Of a stretch of 64,000 nucleotides of DNA, positions 10,680-21,013 are shown one piece after another (position 1 is the first letter of the stretch; the number at the start of each line of letters is the position of its first letter). Below the pieces are notes generated by a model, which saw only the letters and a list, made by a program, of their open reading frames with translations, searched no databases and had not been told where the DNA came from. This DNA is from Tolypocladium sp. Sup5 PDA-1 (taxonomy: Eukaryota; Ascomycota; Sordariomycetes; Hypocreales; Ophiocordycipitaceae): assembly GCA_000750105.3 (NCBI GenBank), contig JPHH03000024.1:401256-465255 (forward strand), in the 5' to 3' direction. The translations under genes and the position numbers were made by a program.

Positions 10680-12290
10680 ATGGAGCCTCTCAAGTTATCA
10701 GACAAGACCAAAGAGCTACTTCAGCAGTACCATCAACATGCTATTGGTGGCTTCTGTCCGCTTCCTGCCTTTATGGACCGAGCGCAAGGTAGCAAAATGT
10801 GGGTAAGTCCTTTGCTGGTGGTCAGCCTTTGAAAGGTGTTCCGGCCCATCGATCACGGCGAGATGGCCAAGTAACGTCTCGCTGTAGGATGTCGACGGCA
10901 AAGAGTACCTCGACTTCGTCTGCATGTACAGTGCCGTGAACCACGGCCACGGCCACCCTATGATTGTGGAAGCTGTCCAGGCGCAGCTGGGTAAAGGTGT
11001 CTTCATGTTGTATCATGGCCCTGCCCTGAGTCCCCGACTCCATGTCGCAGCCAAGCCCGCAGGATCAATGATATAACGTTAGAAGCTGCCCTGTTCAACC
11101 TCGCAACACAACACTCGAGCTGGGCTCCGTTTGCCGAGGAGATATGCCAACGATTCGGGTACGACAAAGTGGCGGCTATGACGTCTGGCTCCGAAGCCGC
11201 GGATACGGCATGTAAGTTGGCCCGTAGGTGGGGTATCAATGTGAAGGGTATCGCTGCTTCCGAATGCACCATTCTCGGCGTCTCTGACAACTACCACGGG
11301 GTCACATCCGGAGTGTGGAACCTCGTGAACCCTTCCGGAAGTCGGGCAAGTAAGTCTCTAGTACTCAAACTCCAGCCCATGTCTAGGGTATCAAGCTGAT
11401 TCCGTGCGCCGGGAAGAATACGGGGTGGATAGTCCTCTGCAGCGAAACAGCAACCCGACCACGGGCCAGTTGCTGGAATATGGCAACATTGAGGCCATGG
11501 AAGAATGTTTGAGTCAGCATCACGCCCGCGTCGCCGCGGTCATTATGGAGTGTATCCATGGGCATCTCCCATACGTCAATACACCCCCCCCTGAAAGGAC
11601 GTTGCCATCGAAATAAACATCCATCTAACCAGCTTCAGCTCGTTCGAGGAGGAGGCTAAGTACGCGAGGCAAGTATACGACCTCTGCAAGAAGTTCAACG
11701 TCTTGTTCATAGCAGACGAGGTGCGCATGGGCGTCGGCAAGACGGGCAAGTTCTTCAGCTACGAGCACCTGGGACCAGAAGTCAGGCCCGACATTGTGAC
11801 CATGGGGAAGTCGGTCACTGGCGGAGTCTACCCCGCCTCCTATATCCTCGCAGATGACGGTATCGCCGGGACCGTGGGAAGTTACGAGATTGCATCGACC
11901 TACGCCTCCACCCCGTTGGGCATCGCTGCCACCAGGGCGGCATTGAAAGTTGTTGATGATGAAAGACTTCTCGAGAAAGCCCAGGCCATCGAGAAGCAGT
12001 TCATGGCCGAGACAGCGACATGGAGTTCTGTCCCCCACGTCCAGTATGCCACGGCGCGAGGAGGAGATCTAAATATCGCTCTCAAACCACACTCGCCATG
12101 TCGAAAGATCTGTGCTCTAGCTATGCACAGAGGCGTCCTGACGTCCCCGACTCCGGACCGCATCCGCATGAGTGTCGCTCTGACAATGACCAAAGAGGAG
12201 CTGGCAAAGGGATTAGCTATTATCAAGACTTGTTTGGAGGACGTGGATAGCTACGCCGTTATTGAAGGCGAGGAGTGGACGGGCCGGTGA
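10680..12290 (+). CDS. Class III PLP aminotransferase, ornithine-aminotransferase-like, multi-exon
   Basis: The translated exons match fold-type I class III aminotransferases, which move an amino group using pyridoxal phosphate. Exon 1 (10680-10802) and exon 2 (from 10888) carry DVDGKEYLDFVCMYSAVNHGHG. Later exons carry TSGSEAADTACKLAR, the PLP-binding aspartate in FIADEVRMGVGKTGKF and the lysine in MGKSVTGG expected to form the Schiff base. An intron at 10803-10887 is clear. Another of only 37 nt (11350-11386) keeps frame. The junction near 10991-11062 and the one near 11560-11640 are awkward: the first needs an unusual acceptor, and the second fits in frame best as a GC-AG intron. The gene may therefore be intact with odd introns, or recently damaged. 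It is the last member of the metabolic block. Confidence 0.8.
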
Positions 12291-12642
12291 CGGGGTGCTT
12301 ACACTCATTATCGCACGATGAAGGTCCGATCAGGGTTTGCAGAGACTCTTGATTTCTATCCAAATGAAGGTAGGAAGTTGATTTCTTGTACATAAGGTCA
12401 ATTAGGCTGCAGCCCTGCAGGAGGGCTGTTGCCTTCCTCATGGTGTTGCTGCCTTCCAGGCAGCGTTGTTGCTAGAGGGTTGACACCTGCTGACGGCTAT
12501 AATCTTGGTTTGAAGATACCATCGCTTTGACCCTTAATTATGTGACACTCATTTTCTCCAAAGTCCATATCGACATCTTTTAACCATCTACTTGCTGCAT
12601 CTTGCATAATGTGGTAGGGAATTTGCCATCCTGGTGACTTAG
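12291..12642. other. Intergenic with minus-strand coding-like fragment
   Basis: A minus-strand frame ending near 12497 reads like protein (ASRWLKDVDMDFGENECH), directly beside the LTR-like repeat. It may be a retroelement gag remnant. Small GC-rich hairpins (such as CTGCCTTCCAGGCAG) lie at about 12410-12460. Confidence 0.3.
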
Positions 12643-12897
12643 TGTCACGGGCTACGCCCAGTTGTGTGGTCCTGGCTGTGCCAGGACCAGGGCCGTGTAA
12701 GTGGGCCGGGCTCGGGCCCGGGCCCAGACCGTGTAAGTGACCCGTATAAATGGCCGCCCCGACTACGGCGTCAGGGCTCTGGATTAAGAGCCCGAGGCAG
12801 GCCTGCCTCGCCCTCTTCCTCTTCCCTCTCTCTTTAGTTTTGAATAGACAATACGAAGGCACCTACTTGTTGAACAAACTCTAGCAAGCCCCTTACA
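12643..12897. repeat. LTR-like sequence, about 255 bp
   Basis: The segment begins TGTCACGGG and ends CCTTACA, giving TGT...ACA termini. It contains a TATAAATGG box at about 12733 and GC-rich repeats in which GTGTAAGTG occurs twice. These fit a solo or terminal LTR of a retrotransposon. The flanking five bases do not match as a target-site duplication, so the boundaries are tentative. Confidence 0.35.
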
Positions 12898-12996
12898 CCT
12901 GTAGATCCTGCCCCTGCTAGCAAGCCGCTAACAGCTCCGAGGGGTGAAGAATTTTTACAGGGGAGAGTTGGGTTGTTGAGAAGCTATGTATGTATG

Positions 12997-13147
12997 TATT
13001 CTATACGTTGCATTGTGTCTTGTTTCCTAAGGAGTTGGGCTCCCGTAAATAACCCTTTTGAATTTCGCGGTCACCGGGCTAGCCGCATTGGACTTGGCGG
13101 TCAGTCAGCTAGCCCGTTCGGGATTTGATGATGCTCGCAAATTTCGA
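12997..13147 (+). repeat. Dispersed repeat with two about 30-bp internal units, copy 1
   Basis: This is a direct repeat of 16829-17008. Both start ATTCTATACGT(T/C)GCATTGTG and then carry tandem units of the form TTGAATTTCGCGGTCAC followed by GCTAGCC. They end near CGTTCGGGA(T/C)TTG. This copy has two units where the other has three. The sequence leading into it is not shared. Confidence 0.75.
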
Positions 13148-13996
13148 ACCACCGGCTCCCGCTAGATCCTCGATTTTGCACGCCGCAGATGGCAGGCCTA
13201 GTGACCTTATCGCATCACGGCAGTACGTTGCCAATTGCACAACTTCTCCAAAATAAAATCCGACCAGCCATCCTCTGCTGGCTTAAGAGCATTCGGGCCT
13301 TATCAAGCTATTCTAAGCCGTTCAATCTAGTGCGTCATCCTTCAAGCACAAAGAAATATCGGCTGCTGTTCAAAAAGACTTTAGCGTTGTGCACGTCAAC
13401 GTGTCTTAGGGTACGCCGCCGGATAATTACAACAGGAATGAAAACAAGAGAGGGACATGGCAATCTCCCGTTTTGTATTAGGTGAGCCACATTTTACCAC
13501 ATGAAGTCTTCATCGACTTGCCACTTTGACACGGGACTTGGGTCCGTCCACATGGCCATCCGCTACTGTAACATTGTCTAGGCAAAAAGCTTGTCCACGG
13601 ACAATAAGAATACCAGCAGATTTTGGTGGTCAGAATAACGAGGAGCATTAAAACTAGAGCCGATGTGAGCGACATCATTGATCGACACGAGATATTACCA
13701 CGGGGATTACGCTATTGGTCAATACTTTGCTGCCCATCCCTTTGCTGCGTAGGCCTACCCAAATTTCCCTAACAATCTTGCAATAGTACGGAGGATGAAC
13801 AGGCGCCTACGGCGCCGCGAAGTCTTATAGTTAGAAGCTTGTGATCACAGCATTTGTCGGCGGAGCATGATCAGCGTGCCCCGGAAACGCTCTCTAACGC
13901 TGATGGATGTAGCTGTAGATTGTCATTATCGTGACTGTACTCTTGAACAGAAGCTCTTTTTATTGTCGCGCATCAGCAGTCCCTTGTATAGTGCGA
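13148..13996. other. Intergenic, no supportable gene
   Basis: No frame with protein-like character and no repeat was noticed between the dispersed repeat and the next gene. Confidence 0.45.
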
Positions 13997-14920
13997 TTAA
14001 ACCCATTCGCTTATTTGAAGTTGCATCAGCTCTTCAAAGGCGGCTTGACCCTTTTCCATCTTCTTCCACAAGTCCTCAGAAGGTGGATTCCAATATGGTC
14101 TCATATCGTGTGTTACGTCCACTTCGCATCGTAGAGGTAGTGACAATAATTCATCACAATTGAGTACCTTTTTAACCTTAAGGCGACTGCCAAAGTTGTC
14201 GATGAGATCCTGAACGTCGCCCGCTATCTTCTTGATCGTCTCTTGCGTAGACAAATCCTTGCCCTCTGGATCTCCTCTCTCCCATATTTCAATTACAACA
14301 CGCTCTGGGGACGTAAATCGAAGTGCTTGTCGTAGAGTCGGCCACAGATACTCCGTTTCACCGTAACGGGGTGTGAGGCAGATAGTGATGTTTCGCACCA
14401 CTTCGGACACAGAAACCTCAGCCGCTGAGTCTCCGAAATCGCCACTCAGGAACTTCTCCAAATGAGATGACCACATGACAAACCTATTTTCACCGTAAAA
14501 AATCTGTCTCGCCTCCAGTAATAGTTCGCGCTCGATCACACTGTGTCTCATATGCTCCGAGAGCATCATAAGGAAGTACACTTCGTCGATCTCAAAATAG
14601 TCGATGAAATCTTCCATTTCAATAGGATCAGGCGCGACCAGATATTTGCGAAACAACTGACTTCGTTCCGCAAGAGACCAGGTTGCCAAGTCTTCTGTGC
14701 TTGTCACATCCAACTTCTTTAGCATCCTGTCGTAGGTCTTGGGTTTCTTGAGTTGTGCGACATTGGCTGCATTTCTAGCCTTTTCAACCCCGTCAGCCTG
14801 ATTCTCCCCATGGTGTGATCGATGGTTACGGAACGGCATGAGCCATACCTCCTCAAGTGCAAAGATATTGTCAAACAGTTCTTTAATCCGCTTGCCTTCG
14901 ACTGGTTGATTGGATTCCAT
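13997..14920 (-). CDS. Uncharacterised protein, member 1 of a three-gene paralogous family
   Basis: This single-exon gene encodes 307 residues with a genuine ATG start. I do not recognise the family. It is clearly related to the genes at 60587-61402 and 61749-62531. All three share an early ER..L..+YLV stretch, a segment around a FYGENRF/YYSKNQF-like motif, and a C-terminal block with TQ(E/D), an amphipathic helix, and FG.RL.V+K. A final DMRPYWNPP ... MQLQI.EW signature closes the alignment. The protein is charged and apparently soluble, with no signal peptide or membrane segment. It has no introns, unlike most genes here. Its position 2.2 kb upstream of cassette copy A parallels the two relatives just downstream of copy C. 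Confidence 0.75.
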   Translation of the reverse strand: MESNQPVEGKRIKELFDNIFALEEVWLMPFRNHRSHHGENQADGVEKARNAANVAQLKKPKTYDRMLKKLDVTSTEDLATWSLAERSQLFRKYLVAPDPIEMEDFIDYFEIDEVYFLMMLSEHMRHSVIERELLLEARQIFYGENRFVMWSSHLEKFLSGDFGDSAAEVSVSEVVRNITICLTPRYGETEYLWPTLRQALRFTSPERVVIEIWERGDPEGKDLSTQETIKKIAGDVQDLIDNFGSRLKVKKVLNCDELLSLPLRCEVDVTHDMRPYWNPPSEDLWKKMEKGQAAFEELMQLQISEWV

Positions 14921-16508
14921 GGTTGTCAGAATAGTACGGAGAGCTTTCGAGCTCTACCCTGTCCGATAGGAAATGAAGCGTTTGTTCTGTGGCTATGCGG
15001 TTCTACTTCAACGCATGGGGTCTGGTCTGTCGTGCAACCGGAGAGACTTTTGAGCACAAGCATGAAGTCCATCTCGGCAGATGACAAGCGCCTCAATGGA
15101 TATAATGAGGAGAGACACTACATACGAAACTGGATGATGGGTTGCATCGCACTGATGACGCGCGCCATGATGGCGTTGCAGCCAAGTATGGCGGTAGGGC
15201 GGCTAGCCTAGCCAGTGAGACCATACGGGAAGGATGGTATAAGCAAAAGGTACGTTCGGCCATGAACTGCCGAATTTCTGCAGTAACTTGGTAGGGTTGA
15301 AGCCGAGTTTGGCTATTATTTGATGCTACGCCGGTTGTGCCTGCCTTGTAGCTCGTTTCCGCGTTTGATATTGGATGCCTTAACGGTCACGCTTCAATTT
15401 GTAACGTCGAGCTTCACCGCTAATTAACACATGTGGACTTTGTCAACGATGACATACTGTATGGAGCCATTGTGCTGTTCTGCATCCTATCGCACCGAGA
15501 TACAAGGTGAGGGTCTGCTCTTCTGGATATGCGGCCAGCTGCACCACGGCAGCTGTCCACGTCGGGTATGAGCTTCTGCTACGTACATGGTACGGTGCGC
15601 ACGCAAGGTGGCCAAGGAATAGGTAACGCAGAAATTGTGGATGCGTCTGGGAAGATAATGAAAGAAAGTTAGAGGATGCTGCGCGTTACTGGACGAGGAT
15701 GATGAAGCGGCACGACTGAGTCAGTACGGAGTCCGCAGAAAAACAAGGAGGCTCGAAGACATGAGATGCATACGTTAAGGGCTTGTTATCCGTCGCAAAC
15801 TGCTTTTCCGGGGCCTTGGTGTCCGTGTTCATTCGCACCCTCTGCGTGCGAAGCATGCCTGGCCTCCACATCGAGCGTGCCATTTCACAACCCAACGAAA
15901 TACATCGAAGTCAACTTGAGTCGACTTTAAAGATGCAACACACGACATTTCGCCAAGGCAGAACTCCTAAGTCGACATTACGCAGGACCAAGAACCGAAG
16001 CATTCCATCTCGAACTGCTACGTCTTGAGGCATGCCACTCATCACCCTTGGGATAAAGCTGCACTACCCAATCATAGACTCAGTCGTTGACCGAAGCGTG
16101 AAGACGGAGACCCCAAATTTCTTTTGGGGGGGGGGGGGGACCGTCGCCTGCAGGTATAGCAGTGCCTGGAAGCATAGTTCCCCGGTCGCCAAGCAGCAGT
16201 CGTATCACCTACATAGAGCCCGATCTGCTCATGCCTTCGGCGTGAAGTATGAGGCTTGGGATGCAGCAACGCGTGAGATGAGATCTTCAATGACGATGGG
16301 AGCTTTCATGGCTCGTCGCCGGGTGCGAGGGTATGGCGGGATGGAGGGTGGCCAGGTTTCCATATAAGTGCGTACCATGTCGCTACTCTGGGCTGATGTG
16401 CCGTCCCAAGCCAGCTTGTAGAGGCAGCGTAAACGTTCGCAACGCCACCGCCATGACACATACACCCTGTTTACGTGATGTTGGAGGTCTGACGTTGTTT
16501 GTCTTCTT
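14921..16508. other. Intergenic with a 14-base G run
   Basis: No supportable gene is present. An uninterrupted run of 14 G lies at 16126-16139. Confidence 0.45.
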
Positions 16509-16870
16509 TTGAGTTCACAATCATGTCACCATGAAAGCGGCTTGCCTGAGCCAGCGGAACCCCAACGAGATGATGCCGGTCCGACAAATGTTCATCCCGC
16601 ACACGAAGACGACATTACCACCGACTCTAGCGATAAAGATAGCGATTCTGGTGACGAGTTCTTTGACCACGAGGAGGAAGAACTTGATACCTCCATCGCC
16701 TCTGATGATGACTCGGGGTTCTTCAGCCAGGACGAGACGGGGGTGCGAGACAAAACAATTCATACATTCAGTTTGAGGCCGACGCAACGGCCGCCATTGA
16801 AGCTTGCGATGAGCTCCTCGCACATGGAGCATTCTATACGTCGCATTGTGTCTTGTTGCTTAGAGAGTTC
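16509..16870 (+). pseudogene. Acidic Ser/Asp-rich coding remnant
   Basis: The open frame from 16509 has no ATG near its start. It translates to an acidic low-complexity stretch (DSGDEFFDHEEEELDTSI and neighbours) and runs into the dispersed repeat at 16829. A second frame near 16770-16860 reads FEADATAAIEACDELLAHGAF, so the original frame may be broken. It resembles the acidic N-terminal regions of the large cassette proteins downstream but cannot be assigned firmly. Confidence 0.3.
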
Positions 16871-17008
16871 GGCTCGCGTAAATTGCCCATTTGAATTTCG
16901 CGGTCACCCAGCTAGCCACATTGAATTTCGCGGTCATCGGGCTAGCCGCATTGGAGTTTTGCGGTCATTGCACTAGCTCGTTCGGGACTTGGTGATGCTT
17001 GAACTTCC
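16829..17008 (+). repeat. Dispersed repeat with three about 30-bp internal units, copy 2
   Basis: This is a direct repeat of 12997-13147 with one more internal TTGAATTTCGCGGTCA...GCTAGCC unit. It lies immediately upstream of cassette copy A. Confidence 0.75.
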
Positions 17009-17172
17009 TTTTGCCATTTCAAGGGTCGACGGGCTGAGCTTTCGCCGGGAATTCAACGTGCCAACTTGCCAGGATCCGCCACCGTGATCACCCTTTTTCT
17101 GGTCTTCTTGCCATTGCCGGAGTTTCCTTCGTATATACCAACCATGGAGTATACTTTTTTCGCTGCCAGAAA

Positions 17173-18957
17173 GTGCCCGGATTTTCATACCGTATTCCGA
17201 TTATTGCCGCCCAAGAGACACAAGCTGCGCCGCCATCATTCACAAACCAGGTGCAAAACGGATCCTCGAGCTGTCTCGCTGTCCTTGCCGATGCTGCTCA
17301 ATTGGCAGGCCGAATGGCCACATCACCTCGAAACTCCTTTTCAAACGATTGGGAAGAGAACAAGAGCAGCAGCGATGATGATTATCTGCAATCGGCCGAG
17401 CATGCTACATCTTCCGTTGAAGCAACAGCGCTCTTGGACCAAAAATCACTGCACACAGAGGAGTTGTGTCGCACGACTCAGCAAAGCAACACTATCCAGT
17501 CACCTTGGCCCCCAGAACCGACACGAGCGAGCGCTATACCCTCATGCGAAGTAGCGCATGTAGACGACGACATTCCTTCCACCGACTACGAGACGGTGCT
17601 CGCCCCAACCGAACCGAGCCATGCCGTCGTGGCGCCTGCTACAAATGAAGACGGGGGTGGATCGTTGGTGCCTGGGCATCTTGACGAGTCGGTTCGCTCA
17701 AATACGGAGACAGGAAATACAGACGACATTCATACCATGTCTGAAGGTGATTCGAATCGAGGCCCGGCAGCTGAGAACTTACACGGTCGGGAAGGAAGCG
17801 ACGAGACGGCAAATTCCGACCCCGAGTTCCAATCAGAACTCATCTTTGAAGCCGAATCCGATTCAGAGTCGGATATCTCAGATGCCCGAAGTGGCTGGAC
17901 ATCGAAGACGGCCCGGATAACACTGCTGAATCGAGTCATGCCTTGGCAAGAGAGTTTTTGGAGAAGACTTAGGGTCACGCCTGTGATTGCGATGAGGAGA
18001 ATCCGATACGAACAGACGGGCAGCCTGTGTTTGGCCTGGAGCAAATGGTTGAGTATTGGCGAAACCTTGGAGTGCCAGACGCAGTTGGCCCGTCGCCACT
18101 GCCACCTGGGTCAATCGAAGACGAGAACGCGCATCTAGGTTGGTCTTCGATATTGAGCGCGGGAAACCGTCGCCCGAACCTGGACATTCAAAGGTCACAA
18201 AATAACATCCCAGGCATCCAGCGCACTTGGGATGTGGACAGCATCATATCATGTGCTTCATGCCTATCCATCAACCGGGGGCTCTACATCTCATATCATC
18301 CTCCAGTGTCAAGAAATATCAGCAGCAACGTTCATATCTTCCATCAAGAGAAGGCGTTGCATCTTATTCCCCACCTCCGACTAGGCAGCGGTCGCCAATC
18401 TCCCCAACTTGGCGTTTACGTCTTCTTTCCCGACATATCACATGTTCATCGAACAACGACCTACCTAACCAGGAACGAATGGCAATTGTGGATTGATAGA
18501 CTCCTTCTGCCCGCAATCCGTCGCTTCTGCTCGCCCGATGTGATTCAACATCATCCTCGTTCTTTCGATGACGTGGAGAGTAAGGCGTATAGTCGCCGGC
18601 GAGAAACGTGCTCAGGCTTGGTGCAGAACAATATGGATATGCATCATTATCTTCCAGAAAAGTACCTCGAGCCAATCTGGAGTTATATGGCACAAAGGAC
18701 TCAGCACCCTGCTCTTATCCGGTTCCGGGGGATGTTTATCGTTCTCAGCGCGAAGAATATCAAGCTAGAAGCAAAATCGTCGACGTTTCACGGGTGCCGC
18801 TCCAGAATCACAACACACCTCCGTCAAGTGTTCGATTGGTCCAAGGCTGATCTCTCAAGAACGTGGATAGACGTTGGTGTCGAAGATACTGCCGCATCAG
18901 GCAGTCACACATTCTTGCTGAAAAGCTTGGATCCTTGGAATGCTTGGATCCTTGGAT
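17173..18957 (+). pseudogene. Cassette copy A, remnant of large gene 1
   Basis: This is a degraded relative of the 1646-residue protein at 53413-58412. It has the same order: an acidic Ser/Thr-rich region (about 17173-17880), a segment ending HACDCDEENP that corresponds to the ECGC/KCDC junction, a linker, then TWDVDSI, PPVSRNIS, LGVYVFFPD and a terminal TWIDVGVED. The last corresponds to CWIDIGCRD in copy C. At least one frameshift near 17870 and a TAG near 17970 break the reading frame. The alignment stops at about 18900, so roughly the C-terminal two thirds of gene 1 is missing. Copies B and C have a 59-nt intron at the CDC junction, but here the coding sequence runs through without one. 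Divergence is far higher than between B and C. Confidence 0.7.
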
Positions 18958-18959
18958 AG

Positions 18960-20933
18960 ACTCCATGAAATACAGCAGTTCACATGCGCTGATAGCGTCG
19001 GAGCTTTTCAACTGGAACCTTGCGATTCTTCCTCAAGGAGAGACAGGCCTACCTCGGCATGCTGCGACAGTTCCCGTCAGTCGCCTTCCCCGGGGTGCTG
19101 GCTGCTTTCGCGAAGGTATTCGAGCTCGCCATGGAAGAGATGGAGCGGCGATACCGCGACGATGGCTCGCGGGGCCTGGGGTTGGCGCTGTCCGAGGGCG
19201 TGGCCGCTCTCGATCGCCTGGGCAACTTTTGCTTCACGGGAGACCCAAGAGTCCTACCGTCTCGTGTGCTGCGGCCGCTCAAAACGATGGAAAGCTTGCG
19301 CGAAGGGGGCTGGCCGTTTATCGCACCCGACATACTCGACTTGCGGCAGGGCCAGGGCGTCATCAACCTGAGGAAATGGCCGAAGATGGATGACGGAAGG
19401 CCGGTGCTCATGCACGTAGCGGCGCTTGGGTATCACTACGGGCTCAAGGTAGCGGCGAACCGACATAGCCAACTCTGGTTCGCGGAATTGGGTGGGCGTT
19501 CTATACGGGGGCTCGAAGGCACGGCCCGGTTCGTCGAAGAAGTGTTTCGCGATCTCTGGATTGTCCAGATGAGAACGTTCGTCTGATACCAGCTTTGACA
19601 AAGGCTCAACCGCGGAGTACGGGGCGGGCGCACCTCGTTTGAGGCAGACAGCAACACGTTGGCGCAGGCTCGAGTGGCCCTGTCTACATGGGAGGACAGT
19701 GATAACCCATTCGGCTGGAGGTAAGCGTGTCTCAACTCTGTGCCATCATCATTACTTAAGAGATATCATCACTTGGGAGAGATTGGAGGGGTGCTAACTC
19801 GGCCTATGTAGACGGTATGAGAGCCTTTCGCGTGACGTGCTGAACGCCGATGCAGAGACGGCTATTGAAGCATCTTCGATCGTATCTAAAACGCAGCGAG
19901 GCTCTGCGAAGCGATGACTCTATCGGGGCATTCGCGTCTAAGCACTCGAGCTGGCCCTCCGTGCTGAAGGCGGCCATCCAGCACACGAACCAGGCGGCAG
20001 TAACGAAGGAACAATGGGTCGGAAGCATTGCCGCGGCCATGCTGTCGCTGGGAGTAGAGTGGATGCCAGGTTCACATCGGGGAAAGCTGACGTGCCGGCG
20101 AATCGTGAAATTGGTAGGAACGGTGACGATGAGCCGCCAGATACTGACAGCTCGACCGGGGAGTTTAAAGCGCGCGGCATTAGAAGCAGCGGCACAGTAT
20201 GAATCTGCGAAATTGACGAGCGCAAAGAGGGTACGACGGCGGAGGATTGACTTTGGATGCAAGATCCCCTTCCAGCATGTGCCAGAGCTTGTGCAAGCCG
20301 GGTTCAGAGAGCTGAAGCAGATTTTTGAGAAGGGAGATCAACAGATCCTGGGGCACTACCAAGCAGCCATTTGCTGCCTAGAGAGCTGCCTTGGGGATCC
20401 GGGGTGCGATCTCATGCTTATGCTCGTTCTAACCATCTGCGCATCCTCTGCGACGCCGCAGGTGCTTGCGAAGCAGAGCTTCAGTGTAGCGATCAAGCGG
20501 AAGGACCCAGCCTTACTGGCGGCGAACATGGTAACGCGGATGCTTTGGTTCTTCCGACCTGAAGCATTTCCGTGGGACAACGATCAGGGCCAGGTGCTCC
20601 GTGTATCCGAAATGACAAAGAAGATCGGTGAGTCGTTTTGCATGGAAATATAAACCAGGAGACAAGCTAAGAGAGCGGGTAGAGCACAAAGGCGTCAACA
20701 ATCGCATGCTTCGACAACTACGGTGGATCAAAGTGCAGGGTAATAGGCCCAGCCCTCGAAATAGCGAGTCGAGTTTGCGAAGTGAGGAGGACCTGTTCCG
20801 CTTACGCAAAGAGCTTCTATCTCTGCGAAAGGACCCAGAGAGGTATATCGAGTTGGTATTTGGCAGTAATGATAGGGATTGGGTAGACCGGTGCTCGTCT
20901 ATCATTGTCGAAGACAGCGGGCACGAAGGATGA
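18960..20933 (+). pseudogene. Cassette copy A, remnant of gene 2
   Basis: This is homologous to the 632-residue protein at 58475-60492 over nearly its whole length. Shared blocks include LDRLGNFCFTGDPRVLPS, HVAALGYHYG, VAANRHSQLWF, ARPGSLKR, the CLGDPGCDLMLML block and a C-terminal NNRMLR. Both introns of the intact gene are retained at the same positions and phases: 19721-19811 and 20628-20673. The frame is interrupted by two TGA codons just after 19583 (each one C-to-T step from CGA or a similar codon) and by a frameshift near 19910. The 5' part is fused to the truncated gene 1 remnant through a deletion. It is therefore a pseudogene, although long open segments survive (19020-19586 and 19850-20627). 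Confidence 0.75.
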
Positions 20934-21013
20934 GTGAAGATAGTGACGCTCAACGATAGCGTCAACGAATGATTATGATAAGAAATTTAGAACTCTGCCT
21001 CGGAACTCCTTAA

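Noticed and set aside
12643..12897. Confident solo LTR with target-site duplication
   Set aside because: TGT...ACA ends and a TATA box are present, but the flanking five bases differ. It is reported only as LTR-like.
16509..16976. 155-residue acidic ORF as an intact gene
   Set aside because: It lacks an ATG near the start, changes character mid-way and runs into a dispersed repeat, so it is kept only as a remnant.
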